DNA of 64,000 bases from Collybia mongolica (Eukaryota > Basidiomycota > Agaricomycetes > Agaricales > Clitocybaceae): contig JAAXNY010000013.1 in the NCBI GenBank assembly GCA_013420905.1, forward strand, positions 2,356,001 to 2,420,000, given 5' to 3'. The position numbers were made by a program, and so were the translations under genes. How positions within the stretch are numbered: position 1 is the first letter of the stretch; every line of letters begins with the position of its first letter. The notes below the pieces were generated by a model. The model was given only the letters and a program-made list of their open reading frames with translations, was not told the origin of the DNA and searched no databases. Below, piece after piece: positions 45,601-57,457 of this stretch.

Positions 45601-45705
45601 GGGCTGCGAGCGCGGCTCGCTCGTCGTCCGCGCCTGGCTCACTACTGAGAATAGCTTAGTATAGAGATGAAATGCAATCTGGTCTGCCCTTGAGTCCTGC
45701 GACAT
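42644..45705 (-). CDS. ATG13: Autophagy-related protein 13 (Atg1 kinase regulator)
   Basis: Three exons (45705-45586, 45520-43916, 43855-42644) add up to 978 residues with phase preserved at both introns. Atg13 is the regulatory partner of the Atg1 kinase in the complex that starts autophagosome formation; it is phosphorylated when nutrients are plentiful. The N-terminal about 290 residues are the HORMA domain: ADQIAFHLYTKLFSVV, then RW-FNLETPE at the first splice, LEIQVLLAVPDL, YILLESYTMSF and a WKLHKRLRRR block. The rest is long, Ser/Pro/Gly-rich and disordered, as in other fungi, with the conserved-looking DDDDISVFVQSIDMRKPL (about 627-645) and a highly charged RERE stretch. A long open frame on the opposite strand (42864-43544) is a shadow of this low-complexity tail. 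Confidence 0.9.
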
Positions 45706-46451
45706 CGTGGTCGACGCTACCAAACCTGCAGGTTCATCGTTGCGGTGAGGCAACCCCTTTGCGGATAACTTATCAAGTTGGGTTCATTTAATTATGTAAT
45801 TTCGGGGCAAGAATAGGTTTTCTGGTGACCTGCTGAAATAAAATGGTTTGTATTCCGTCAGGGCGTGGGTTGTGGATTTCACAGTGATTGCGGCGTGGAG
45901 TCAGTATGAATCATAGCCTGTACTTCTGTCCAGTTTCTTCCTGGAGTCAATTCCATAGCCGCCGCATGGTTGATATCATGTGACCGCTAAGTGGATTTCA
46001 AATATAAGTGATGATGAAACTTTGGAACCAGTGCCGTTGTGATAGCAGATCATGTGATTGCAACGCAGAATGGAAGTTGGCAAGAAAGCCCAAAACAGTG
46101 CCCATCAAGTGCAGCACCAGTAGTCTACCAATTGGGAGCAAATAAAACAAACAACATCTGAAATTACATATCACGACTAAGTATAATCGAAAGGACTTTT
46201 TCACCAGGCTCACATACATCCCAGAAAATTAACCCGTATAGATTAGTTATATGGTATCGTATAAAAGGAAGATATCATATATGTACGAGACGAAGCGAGA
46301 AAGAGGGCGAGGCACGGGACACAACACATGTACAAAAAAAAAGGAAAGAATCCACACTACAGAATCAGACAAGAAAAGACAGAAAGACAGAAAGAAAGAA
46401 AGAAAGAAAGAAAGAAAGGCGTCAAAAAAGAAAGAAACCCAACACACCACC
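45706..46451. other. ATG13 upstream region and 3' end of the FHA-RING gene, with (GAAA)n repeat
   Basis: 746 bp between two genes on the same strand. A GAAA microsatellite lies at about 46390-46418, just past the stop of the FHA-RING gene. No ORF. Confidence 0.5.
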
Positions 46452-48087
46452 CTATCTCTTCCGCTTCGCCCCATGCCCCACCGTCCCATCCACATCCGCC
46501 TCCATCGCATCCGCATCGCTCCCCATCTCCCCCATCTCCCCCGGCGCCGGGCTCCCACTCCCCTCGCCACTCCCATCGCTCCTCGGCTCGCCCCCATCCA
46601 GCATCTCCACATCCGGCTCCTCCTGCAAGTCCCTCAGCAGCAGCTCCTCCTCCGCCTCCTCCCCGCGCCGCCGCCTCAGCGCCCCCGCCCCCTCCACGTC
46701 CGTCTCCGCCCCGGCGTCGCGCACGAGCGTCGACAGCGGGCGGCTCCCCGGCACCGGCGCCTCCACCGCCGAGTCGCCATCCTCCTCGTCCTCAGGCCCA
46801 TCCTCCGGCTCGACCTCGACGTCCTCATCGAGGTCCGCGAACGTGCGGCAGAGCGGGCAGGAGAAGGCGGGGTGGTGCGACTCGAGCAGCGGCCGGATGC
46901 ACTTGTAGTGGAACGTGTGCGAGCAGGGCGCGATGAAGAGTGCTTGGCGGATGGTCACGCCGAAGAGGCCTAAGGGGGTGCAGGTGGGTGAGTGGGTTAG
47001 AGGGATGGACGGGACGATAGGAGTACGTACAGATGCAGCAGTCTGGGATTTGGGACTTTCCGCCACCTAGCCGGGGCAAGGCGGTCTTGGCGGGGGATAC
47101 TGCAAGCGTCTTGAGATTCTTAAGGGCGTTGGTGCTGCGGAGGAGGATTAGATGAGACCAAAAGTAGAAAAGAAAAAAAAAAGTTTATACTCACTTAAAG
47201 GCATTGGGAGCGGCCTGCCACTCCCTCCCCGCCTCGATCCGAATCTTCACACTCTTGTAAATATCCTCTGCCCCGCCCTGGTAGTCCACCCCAAGCTGGA
47301 GGATATCCCCGTCCTTCATCTGGTACGGGCGGGACTCGGTATTGGCCGCCGAGAGGCGGACATGGTTGAGAAACGTGCCACTCGAGGACTTGGTGTCCTT
47401 GATGAAGAAGCGGCCACCGCTTTCGACCCAGACCTCCGCATGTGCGCGCGAGACGACCTTTGACTTGAACGCGAGCTTGTTGGAGCCGAGGGCGTTGACT
47501 GCCGCCAGGCCCAGCCCCGACCGATCCGTAAAACGACCGATGCGCAGCGGGGGGTCTCCCTCCTTGAGGTCACGGGCGATGGCGTCGAAACGGAGGGATC
47601 TCCGCGAGTCGAGGTGTGGCACGAGGCGTATGCGATGGCCGGTGTTGGGGATGGGCCGTGCTGGGTTTGTTGGGACCGAGGCTGAGATGGCAACTGGTGT
47701 CGGGGCGAGAGTGGCTGCTGCTGATGGGGGTGGCATCGCAGGGGCAGCAGCAGTGGCGATTGGGGAGGCAATAGTGCCAGCAGAGCGGCGGCGCCTGAGC
47801 ATGTGCGATAGGCCAAGGGAAGGGGTTGGAGTGGTGGTGGTGATTGGAGTGGCCTGATGTGACGTTGATGGTTGGACTGTTGGTGGCTGTGGCGGTGGCA
47901 GCCTGCTCCGCCTATGACCTGTAAATCCAATTGCGTTGGGCGATGGGGGCTGCGGTGGAGAGGGCGAAAGCTCGCGAATATCAGTGTTGATGGTGTGGGA
48001 TTGAGATGAGTTCCGTGGTCTGCCACGCCCCAGGAAAGAGCCCAATATGGTAGAGCGCAGGGGTGGCGAGTCGTTTCCAGTTTCCAT
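46452..48087 (-). CDS. dma1: FHA-RING E3 ubiquitin ligase (Dma1/Chf-like)
   Basis: Three exons (48087-47195, 47134-47031, 46969-46452) give 504 residues; both splice junctions keep the frame. The FHA domain (about residues 150-290) shows LRIGRFTDRS, SKVVSRAHAEVW and FFIKDTKSSSGTFLNHVRLS, including the Arg, Ser-Arg-x-His and S-S-G-T residues that bind phosphothreonine. The RING finger (about 330-371) shows CCICLFGV, APCSHTFHYKCI and CPLCR. FHA followed by RING is the layout of fission yeast Dma1 and yeast Dma1/Dma2, relatives of CHFR and RNF8, which ubiquitinate phosphoproteins at the spindle poles and septum in the mitotic checkpoint. The N-terminus is a long Pro/Ser/Thr-rich region and the C-terminus is acidic, ending GAKRKR. 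I chose the METGNDSP start because upstream codons in this frame lack an ATG. Confidence 0.88.
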
Positions 48088-49427
48088 GATGGTGTGACCG
48101 TGGGCTGACTGGTCTTTTCGATGGCTGACTTGCAAGGGTTTGCGCACAAAAAAAGTGGTGATTGGGTGCGCTGTCGACGTTATGGACGTTGTTGAGAGGA
48201 ATAAGGAGATCAAGGGTAGTTTGTGCGTAAATCAGGCCAAGGTACAAAGCCGAGCCAGCTCTTTCTGGGATTGACCCCCTGAATTGGCGTCTATCCGCTG
48301 TTTTGCGCTTTGGTCGCTCGTCCGACTCTTTTTTTTGTTTCACTTCGGCGTTGTTATGAAATTTCAATTCTGCAACAACCCCGACTTGTTCAAAAAAAAA
48401 AACATTCCTTATCCTGGAACAAATCTTCAACACCACAAGACATGCTGTACATGTCCAAAAAAAAATACCCATCGCATCAGTCAGTGCCTGTCAAAAGCAG
48501 TCAAAACTTCTTTCTTCTAACATAAGCCTCCATCATCCACGTTCTCTCGGACAAATCAGATTCCACACACACGGCCCTATCCATCCGAGATCCAAAACAT
48601 TGCCCGCATCCAGGTTCGCTTCCGCCTTAGCGCCCACCGCAACAGCACCAACAGCCGACGTTAGTATCATCCCAGTACGACATGCTGCATCCGACACCGA
48701 CATCAATTGCACGTCCACGATGCGTCAGCCATATATACACACAATTCTTGATACCGATATTCTTTTGAACAACCGACACACACGCCCCAATCCCCACTCG
48801 TACATAAGTCCGAGCTGCTGTTGGAACCTCACTACCCCATCCGCACCAAACCACCGAATTCCTTCCTTCCCCAGCGGCCTGAGCCCCTGATGCACGGCGA
48901 GCCGGGCCACCGAGAGGAGCCTAAAGCATTCAGACTCGATATACTTATCCCGTACAACGCATGAAGACACAAACCGTGTCGGGCGGATGACCACAAACCA
49001 TATCCACCTCCATCGCCCCCGGCAATCCAACGGAATCAGCGCAGAATCCACAGTCCTACATAGTCATCAAAACCGCAAACAAATTATCTATCACCCGCCC
49101 TCCTCGTTCCACGCCCATCGAAGCCTTCCAATCCAACCGTTGCCCATTCTCCTGAGTTCCAACTACACAACCACAGCCGCGCCCCACACGAAAAACCACA
49201 TCACGCAGGGCAAGCTACGGAGCACTCCCACCGCCCGCGCAACCCAGACAGGCCGCAACCAGCGCCCAACCGACAATGGCTTGCTCCACCCCTCTCGCTA
49301 TTTCGGATCAGGAGGCACCTGGCACTCGTCCTTGAACATCGGACATCCACGCTTTCACCGCCCCCATAGGCTCGTGACCCCGGTCTTCTACCCACCCGTC
49401 CGGCAACATATGTATATACGGACCTCC
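48088..49427. other. Intergenic region
   Basis: It contains the presumed promoter of the FHA-RING gene and then Pro/His/Thr-biased sequence with no supported gene. The second LINE fragment begins near 49.4 kb; its exact 5' break is not clear. Confidence 0.4.
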
Positions 49428-50254
49428 AAGCTACCTCAGCCTGGAGAGTCTGGTCGGACGGTACACTGTATAGCGGCCTTGCCCCCTGCGGGAATGCCAC
49501 CTCGGACGATGCTGAGGCCTGCGCCATCTCGAAAGGGGTGGACGAGGCCTTTGGCATCCCTAACTTAGACATCCGGAAAATTGATGTCTTCTCGGACTCC
49601 GTGAATGCAATCAACCTGGTCATTGACCCGACGCACCACACGGCACACAAATGGGCCGCCAACGTGTCGGCCAAACTCGCTTACTGGCTAACGGTGAAAC
49701 CGGATGCCAGTATTACTCTGCACCACACACCAAAGGCGTGCGAGGTGCGCGAACATATACTTGCCCATGAAGCGGCCTCCACTACAGAGGTCCCACATGG
49801 AGAAGTAAAACACACATCCCTCGCTAAGGCGAGGGCGGACGCAGTCCTACGTATGACGGACGCTTGGAGCGAATTGGCCAAGCAGAAGTCTTACATTGGG
49901 GCCCACTTCCTGCCGCTCCATGAAGGGAGTAAGCAACTATTGCCAAGCCACCTGAAAGGGGGGACTTGGATCGGAAAGGTGTCCACCAACACCAGTGATA
50001 CCGTCAGGCTGGCGCGGGCCCTAACGGGCCACGCACCGATTGGCGCGTACAGACAGAGGTTCCTTAAGGAGAAGGAGACCTATGACTGCGACTGCGGCCT
50101 CGGAAAGGAGACCGTAGAACATGTATTCCGGTACTGTCCGCTTTACCAGCGGAAAACCCGGCCCGGGAGAGAGCTGACCCTTGTATGGGTCAGCAATTTC
50201 CTCCACGACAACCCGGCGGCCTTTGGGGTTTTCCGGGAACCCCGTTTAGAGTAG
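49428..50254 (+). pseudogene. LINE ORF2 C-terminus, RNase H and Cys/His tail (5'-truncated)
   Basis: From about 49428 to 50254 one frame stays open: AWRVWSDGTLYS, TSDDAEACAISKG and DVFSDSVNAIN (RNase H region with Glu and Asp catalytic positions), then HAPIGAYRQRFLKEKE and the tail DCDCGLGKETVEHVFRYC. The left copy aligns along its whole length, but this one lacks the frameshift and keeps more CpG-containing arginine codons, so it is younger or less decayed. Endonuclease and reverse transcriptase are absent, so it cannot transpose itself. Confidence 0.7.
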
Positions 50255-50733
50255 GGTGGGTGTACCGGGAGGTAAGTAGGTACTTGCTGAGGGGTAGCCG
50301 CGACACCGAGGCATCAGTCTCGGGCTTCGGCCCGGGATGAGCGGCCATGCATGGCCTCGGCCTCTCCGGACTAAGTCGACCTCCTCTTGAGGAGGTCTCC
50401 AGGGGATGAGCCCCCCCGGGGAACCTGTCGGCAAGGGTGGCCGCACTTAAGCTTATTTATCAAGCGGATTGAGAGGCGCGGGGGGCGTGCCCTCCTGCTA
50501 CGACGCCTGCTCTCGTTTCCCGAAAGGGACTATTTTACGGCCCCTCACAAGGGGGCTCACTCAGGGAGCGCTTCCAACCGGGAACGGGCGGGGCAATCCA
50601 GACCTGCCTCATATGACGGCCTATAATGGACATATCTCGACTCGGCTTGATACGATTACGGTTACACGTGACCGCTTCTGTACTTTTGTATTGCGGTATA
50701 TAAAAACGTTGAAGGAAAAAAAAAAAAAAAAAA
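49428..50733 (+). mobile_element. Second LINE 3' end, same family as 1-1498
   Basis: The coding part is homologous to the left-edge LINE and the element ends in an A-tail at 50716-50733, preceded by ggtatataaaaacgttgaa. The 3' UTR is longer and GC-rich. It is 5'-truncated, the usual outcome of incomplete LINE reverse transcription. Confidence 0.75.
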
Positions 50734-53369
50734 CATATGTATATACACTCAATCGATCGATGACACCCGTGAGCCGTAACAGGCCGTAACTTGTTTCCCA
50801 GCCGCCATTGCCATGATACCTCTGAACTTGTGCCTGATACGAGGCTTAGTGACCATCTAATGTTCCAGTCAGTATTTAATGTTCGACACTCGACTTCATG
50901 AAGCTCCACATGCGGCTGATAGCATACAAAAAGCCAGGGGGGCGGTTACCAAAGGGAGAAACACCCCGCAACGACTAATTATAGTGACTTTTGGTATGTA
51001 ACCGGTCGAGAGTTTGGGCTCGATGCCCTTCCCCGACTCGACCTTTCTCAGAATTCATAATCACAACCACCAACTACCCTCGAGCCCCAAAGATGCCCGA
51101 TAACCGGCATCTCGGTTTCCAACCTTACCATTACCAACCTCGATACAATAGGCCCAACTGGCCCCCAAAGCCCGACAACCAAACACCGCTCACACAGCCT
51201 CTCCTTATACCCATTGTATCCATTGTACTTCTTGTAATCATTGTACAACAGGTCGTTGAGCACACCTGAACCACAACTACCCGCCGCAAGCCGGTAACCG
51301 ACGATCACCATACGCAATCCAAGGACCCCCAACCTGGGACCCACGACCCGCGATCCAGCCAGGTTCAGCCCACCACTGGAACACGCTACATAGCCGACCG
51401 GGCGCCCTGGCCCTTCCATTTACAGACACGCGGATCACGCTACGTACCGCACCCCAGGCACCCAGGCCACCGCATAATGAAAGCGTCGACGTGTATCATG
51501 TATGTACGCGCAAGGGACGACCGCGGCCGCCGCCTCCGCACCCGTGCCGTACATGTAGAGGTAGGTACACACGCCTCAGGGCGACAAGGACCAGGTTCCG
51601 CCGCCGCCGACGTATGTGACGTGTCTGTGGATATGGCGTCGGGAGGGTTCGTTATCGCGTTTCGATCCCGGTGGCTGTGCTATGTGCGTGCGCAGCCGCC
51701 GCAGACCATTCGTTTGCCTGCATTCCCCGATGACACGGGGGCCTAGGGTATACAAGGGTTGTTAGGGATCTGCGCTTGTCCGTCTTCAGCTGTTATCTGG
51801 GGTCTCGCCGCCACCGTCTGTCGAGATCACTTTGTTCCGCATGCACGCCACATGCCAGATATTGCTTCTGGTTCGGCCCTGGTTCTGGTATTGCATTCAC
51901 AGCTACTCATGTCCATGTCAAGTGCTAACCTATCCGAACGGAAAGTATGATTCGACTATGGCGGTGAGCCATTTATGCTATGCCCCATACCCTGAGACAC
52001 CGCTTCTCCCATCTTGACCCGTTACTCCTACCCAATGAACGCACACTCCTATACACCCCAACGTCGTTCTTACTTCCTACCAATCCGCACGAAACACACA
52101 AGTACAAATTCGAGAATACTGAACATGGACTCGGGGCCACTACTAGGGGCCGCATCGAGCCTAAGTATGGTCTAATTATAATCCACCCCGCCCGCACCGG
52201 CAGACGAGACAATGGAGAAGACGACCGGCCTTTGCGGGTGAGGGTTCTGCGGACCTCTGTTAATACCCGGCTGTGATTGGGTCTGAGTTCTACCTATCTT
52301 GTGTGGGCTTGTACCCCGTTGGTCAAACATAGGATACTGTTCAAAGCTAGCTCGCCTCTTAGCCGGCGAGCTCACCCGAAGACCAGGCGGTGTATGACGA
52401 ACAATGCAGTTTCTTACCCCTGCATGGGCTCAACCTCGCGAGCCGTCTTGCCTGATATACACAATTATCTTACCCGCCCTCAAACTGATCTTGCAAGCTG
52501 AACCACCATTCGCAGCAGGTTTTCCGCCGGCTCCCGCACCCCCCCCCACCACAATGTGATTTTAAAACCGCAAAAGCTACGTAGACCCATACACCGACCC
52601 GGAGCCGCTCCACCAGGTTGGCCCCAGCACGGTTCCACGCCGCTCAATCATCGAGAAAACCCCCTTGGCTTGACGTTTCCATGTTCAAATACATGACGAC
52701 ACCCCCCCAAGTGGGGCAGGTTTTGCATATGGACTCGCCCCGTTGCAGTTGGGGCGGCGATATGTGGGGTATGCGGGGCTGATCATACGGTGTGAGAAGT
52801 ATCCTTGTCGATCAATAACTGCCAGTGAGCCAAGGGTATACGCATGGTTCTCAATTTCAGGTCCCGTCCTCATATCCCGTTGTGTCCAAATGTTCTCAGG
52901 ATGTTCCGGGACTTGACCTCTGGCAGCTCCCGCAGTTTTCTTAACACTATGTGCGTCAGCATTGCAGGTTCGAGTTTTGAGGAACTGCCTCTGCCGGCCG
53001 GGGATCCAAACCTGCTACTTATTTTTGGAAAATTAAACCACCTCTGGCATGTCACTTTGATGGTCTCATGGTCCACAGACCCACAGGGCTTGCAATACAA
53101 TTTTATTTCCATCCGCGCCACACCCCGTCATTTATTACACGTCTGGGCTGTGATACATTATGCAAACGTCACTCCCGGTTGGGAATGGCAGCTCTGAAAT
53201 TGGACCTATGGAGCGAACGACATTCCTAAATACGGCTGATCTTTTCATCTAGTATGTACAAGAAATAAATCGTTGTCGTAGGGGACGTGGATTCGCGACC
53301 TTTTGATTATTTGGTGATATGTAACAGTCCATGACTTACTTATCTAATACTACAACGACAACTTAATAT
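50734..53369. other. Intergenic region, no gene recognised
   Basis: 2.6 kb. Several frames of 60-120 codons are open (for example 52844-53197), but none shows a domain, splice logic or start context that I trust. Possibly old repeat remains. Confidence 0.4.
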
Positions 53370-54703
53370 TCACTCAGTATCAGGAGCCTGCGAGTACAAA
53401 ACCTCCCCAAACTTCTCGAACTCAGCGACCACCTTCTGGCCCTCCGTCTTCATCGCGACCCACTTCATAAACAGCTTCGACATCGCCGCATTTGAAGAGT
53501 CGATGCGCGAGCCCAACAGCACGTGTGCGGGGTTGAGTAATGGGTCGTCTGCGTCGTCTGAGCCTGCCTTGAAGATCTCCAGCCCCTCGGTGCCGGAGGC
53601 GGAAGACGAGAGCCACGTCCCGCGGTCTGTGAGCGTGTATTCGGACAGCGCGGAGGCGGCTTCGAGCGCTTGTAGTGGGAATTGAGGGTATTGGTGGTAC
53701 CATTTAGAGTAGGTGAGTGCCCATGGGACCTAAGCAGGAAGATAAGATGAACTACAGAATGAATGGACGAAGGAGGGAAGCCCTACCTGGCCGATCGTAA
53801 TGAAAAGTTCAGATTCCTTGATGTTCGTTGCACTCTTATCAAAACGAGAGAGGAATCGCGTCGGATGGCGATTATCGGGTGGGGACTAGGCATTTTGGGG
53901 TCATGTTGTGTATATGGATTAGAATGGGTTTTGTACTGACTGCGATGTCGGCGTTGCCTGATGAAACGATCTTGTTGAACATTGTCAAGATATCGTCTTT
54001 TTGGGCGTCGAGCTGCGCCGGGTTTGATTTTGGCCCTACGAGCATGAAGTGGTCCTAAACAGCAAAAGGTTGAATAACAATAGTTACTGTGAAGGATGTT
54101 AAAACGCACCCGGAAGCCATACACTCTCTGAATAGCTGCGCCCGAGTTGACGGACTGGGCTTCTGCAGCTTTGTTGTACGTCACAGCGATGTCCACTGAA
54201 CCAGCCGCGAGCAATCCCAGGCTTTCTGTCGTGTCGCCGAGGTACCATCCGACCTGATTCAGAACATAAATCCAACTGAGATCAGTGGCGCAGAAACCAT
54301 AAACGTACGCGGAATGGTGCGAATTTGTGAAATTCGACACAATGCTTGATAAACTCATCGGCCCATGCGCCGATGAGGCCAGATTGCCCAGCACCGCCGT
54401 TTGCGATTCGGACTAGGATGTCCTTTCCGGCGTACCCACCGTCGTAGATAGCTTTAGGTGCAAGAGCCGAGTTTTTGGTGATAACGCCAGAGCCAGCGTA
54501 CAGTCCATCAGGAATCTGGACGATCGCCTCTTGGTTTATCCCCGGAACACTGGGCACTATAAAGTAAGCCAAGGCAATCGCAGTGGAGAATACCAAGAAA
54601 CTAACGCATTAATGACTTCGCCTTCCATAACGTCGGCCAGACGGCTGAACGGGTTTCCCTGAGACAGGAGCAGCGACGGCAGGAGGCCTTTCAAGACGTA
54701 CAT
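53370..54703 (-). CDS. Periplasmic-binding-protein-like protein (tungstate-binding TupA-like)
   Basis: A multi-exon gene from ATG at 54703 (MYVLKGLLPSLLLSQG) to TGA at 53370-53372 (end YSQAPDTE). Its blocks follow the PBP_like family best known as the extracellular tungstate/molybdate-binding part of bacterial ABC importers, also found in fungi without the rest of the transporter: IYDGGYAG, VRIANGGAGQSGLIGAWADE, WYLGDTTESLGLLAAGS, VDIAVTYNKAAEAQ, VYGFRDHFMLVGP, DILTMFNKIVSSGNADI, FDKSATNIKESELFITIGQ and VPWALTYSKWYHQYP. At least four introns are needed; the first uses the acceptor just before GTTCCGGGG (54553). An anion-binding role is inferred from the family. A classical signal peptide is not obvious at this start. 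No ABC permease or ATPase gene lies nearby. Confidence 0.8.
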
Positions 54704-56043
54704 TTTGTTTGATCAAATAAACAATCAATGGACCTAATATATAGGCAACGACAACGGTGGGGCTTTCGGTAGTGGAAGTGATCGATGGGGACGCAACCCT
54801 TGTTTGAAGGCTCTAGAGTCCAGATCAGATATGTAATTCTCGTCATCTGGGCCCTTCCAGGCAGCCAAAATACGCTTTCGGATCACTGGCCATTGACGGA
54901 CCCGTGTTCGAGGTCATGCATCACGGTATGTGGTGGGAAAGATTTGGAAACCTTATCAGATAATTATCGATCATGATCGCTTAAAAAGAGGCCAGACCAA
55001 TCTCTTTACGTAATGCCTCTTTTTCACTCGATCTTGCGCTCCTATCAACACACCGTTGTCGTCTGCATACAAGTATACTCATCTGCTACTTATGAGGAAA
55101 CCAAAGAACTTTACCGCCTACCTGGCATAGCATGTCATACTTATCCCTTCTGCGTTCCGTGGCCCGTGGGCTCTGGCGAGCGAAATCAACCTCGCGTTCC
55201 TTGCGGAGGACGTCGAATCTGTGGATCTCTGACTCATGCCAGCAAAGCTTGGAATTCATAACCAAATTTTCTGGTTCAAGTCTCTCTTATTGTACCATAC
55301 GCCCCACTCCTCACAAATGAAATACCTAGTATGCCTTACATGCCTTGGAACCTCATGAGATTCACCAGCCCGGGCCTCGTTCCACAGCCATTGGCATTTC
55401 ACATCGAGAATCTGTGTTTCTAGTCATATATAGGTTCATTTCCACGTCGTCGAACGAAATCGAGAAGAGTGAAAGAACGACACGACGTCCTGTTTCTCTA
55501 CCAGTTCGACTCTGCGTGCCTGGTCTGCAGATTTTCAGTTCGCTTTAAATTTGCAACTATCGATCAACATTGATTCAAATTTGCAGTTCAGCGCTCAACT
55601 CTCTTTCCTGCTTGTCCGTAACTCGGGCCGGGGGCGACATGCAGATTTTGCTCATCTTGTAGACACCCCTGGCTCATCTCTGTGCCGAATTTCTAGGCGC
55701 TTATCTTCTCGTCACACGCCCCTGTCTAGAAGATGCGTGATGTGAATGTTACGCAAACGGTTGTAGCACGCATTCCTGACTTGGGTCTGGCCGAGCCCAC
55801 TCGAAATCTCGCTCTTGACATACAAATAATCACACCCACTCCAGTAGTCGCCGGTCCCCATCCCCTTCAACTACCATTCCCCCAATTTCACCCACGATCT
55901 CCTATATATTTAGGATCACTACGAAACAACTGCTTCCTAACTGATAAGATGAAATGAATCCCGCGACTACTCAGTATCATCGCATTTACGTTCCCCCCCA
56001 TACATTCTCCCTTGGCCGAGATGTCTAAGCCTGCGGATGCATG
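54704..56043. other. Intergenic region, no gene recognised
   Basis: 1.3 kb upstream of the PBP-like gene. The short plus-strand frames (55013-55261, 55345-55548, 55733-55957) show no features of real exons. Confidence 0.4.
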
Positions 56044-56394
56044 TCAGGACGTGTACCGTGAATGAACAAGATAAAATACCTTGGACCAAGCACCTGTGCC
56101 TTCAATGTCTGTCGAGGAGGAGGCAGGGTTGTCCAAACCGCCCAGTATTTGTGGCCCGTTATCCACGTAAAACAGAGCATAGTCGATTCCATCCTCATGT
56201 TTGATAAGGCATGTGAACTGGGGAGTGCCGTTCAGATCCTCGATGGCGTTATAGCTGATTGTAACGCTGGCACAGGAGAACGGTTCGATACTGGACGATG
56301 GGGTCCCTACATAAGTATACGTGGCGCCGTCGATGTTGAACATGGCCGTGATTGAATCGGCTTGACCGTCAATAGTGCCCGTAGCGGAAGGCAT
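56044..56394 (-). CDS. Hypothetical small beta-rich protein
   Basis: A 116-codon frame from MPSATGTIDGQAD (ATG at 56394, good context) to SRYTS. It is rich in short alternating hydrophobic stretches (ITAMFNIDGATYTYVG, SCASVTISYNAIEDL, DYALFYVDNGPQILGG), which suggests a small beta-sandwich. I do not recognise the family. A possible upstream exon with MSEQYA (ATG near 56593) and a middle exon (about 56461-56535) can be drawn, but the second junction does not keep this frame, so I start at 56394; the upstream pieces may be 5' UTR with introns. Confidence 0.5.
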   Translation of the reverse strand: MPSATGTIDGQADSITAMFNIDGATYTYVGTPSSSIEPFSCASVTISYNAIEDLNGTPQFTCLIKHEDGIDYALFYVDNGPQILGGLDNPASSSTDIEGTGAWSKVFYLVHSRYTS

Positions 56395-57034
56395 AGTGAT
56401 ATTCCTAACAGGGCATGAGTGAGGTAGCGTAGCAATGGGTGAACGTTAAACTCACAATATGAGTGATGGTTATACTTGGGGGGTTGGTTGCTGAGTCGTT
56501 GCTTGAGGGTCGAGATTGCGTCGATGGAATACCTTATATGTAAGTGTAACTCAATTTGCGATCGGAAAAAACTACCTGCATATTGCTCAGACATGCAACC
56601 GAAAACCCGGTGCCATTTCAGATACTATCAGAGCGGTTCCTCAGGGAACAAAGCGAGGATTTGAATGGGTTTAGACAATTACGAGAGAAGAACGGGGGGC
56701 TTACTTCTCCGAAACGCCAAATCTGGTTTCCCAGCTTCGTACTGGAAACTCTATTCGCATCCCGTCATAAGGACGAATGGTGAGTTGGATAGAAAAAGTA
56801 CATTTCGCATAGGTATAAGATCACGAGTACTTACTACTCGCGTACACAAGTCATCCCATGTCGATCGTTGGAGGACATCCAACTCGAAGTCGAACCCCGC
56901 GGCCCCCCGAAAAAAAAAATTCAGGATACCTGTCAGTGGTCAGCTGAAACTTTGATACTTGTTGACTAGTTCAAGGATAGGGATAGTGCATTATACGCGG
57001 AACAATGACGATATTAACCTGAGCATGAGGCTTT
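56395..57034. other. Upstream region of the hypothetical gene; Copia insertion site at its left edge
   Basis: It contains intron-like segments (donor gtagttttt and acceptor ataag at about 56532-56575) but no supported coding exon. The last five bases, GCTTT (57030-57034), are the target duplication of the Copia element. Confidence 0.4.
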
Positions 57035-57377
57035 TATTGGAGAATATTCGGACATATGCAATCCGTCGTGCCCTGCCGCGTCGCATCACGCGCGCCCGTA
57101 AACGGACGACACTCTCTTAGCTTACCATTTTCGATTTTTATTTCATTGATGGTCTCGTAGCGTAGTTACCTACCAACTTGGCTCACAGTTAAATACCGTA
57201 GACGCCCGTCGTACCACCTCAGTCCCGTTCTACGTTGACTGAGGTGTGTACCCTTACTTACAATCACTTAGCACGAAACCTCTTACTGACTACATACCCA
57301 TAGATTAATCTATTCCAATAGGTAGTCTATTATATAAAGTCCCGTTCTACGTTGACTGAGATTAATCTATTCCAATA
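57035..57377 (+). repeat. Copia 5' LTR
   Basis: 343 bp with a TATA box (tatataaa, 57331-57338). It contains internal duplications: cccgttctacgttgactgag occurs twice (about 57224 and 57341) and attaatctattccaatag twice (about 57303 and 57361). Confidence 0.95.
57331..57338 (+). promoter_or_regulatory. TATA box of the Copia LTR promoter
   Basis: tatataaa near the 3' end of the LTR; transcription would start close to the LTR end, leaving a very short U5. Confidence 0.45.
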
Positions 57378-57379
57378 GG

Positions 57380-57390
57380 TTATGGGCCCC
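57380..57390 (+). promoter_or_regulatory. Putative primer-binding site (tRNA-Met anticodon-arm type)
   Basis: ttatgggcccc lies two bases after the 5' LTR. Its complement, ggggcccataa, contains CAT and resembles the anticodon arm of a Met tRNA, as in Copia elements primed by a tRNA half rather than the tRNA 3' end. Confidence 0.4.
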
Positions 57391-57457
57391 GACCCCAACG
57401 TTTAGAACACAAAAATCCACTAAAAATTTTGCACCTACCCCACACATTTTCCCCACC

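Noticed and set aside
48987..49568. 193-codon plus-strand frame
   Set aside because: Overlaps the start of the LINE RNase H region in the wrong frame; Pro/His/Thr-rich with no domain.
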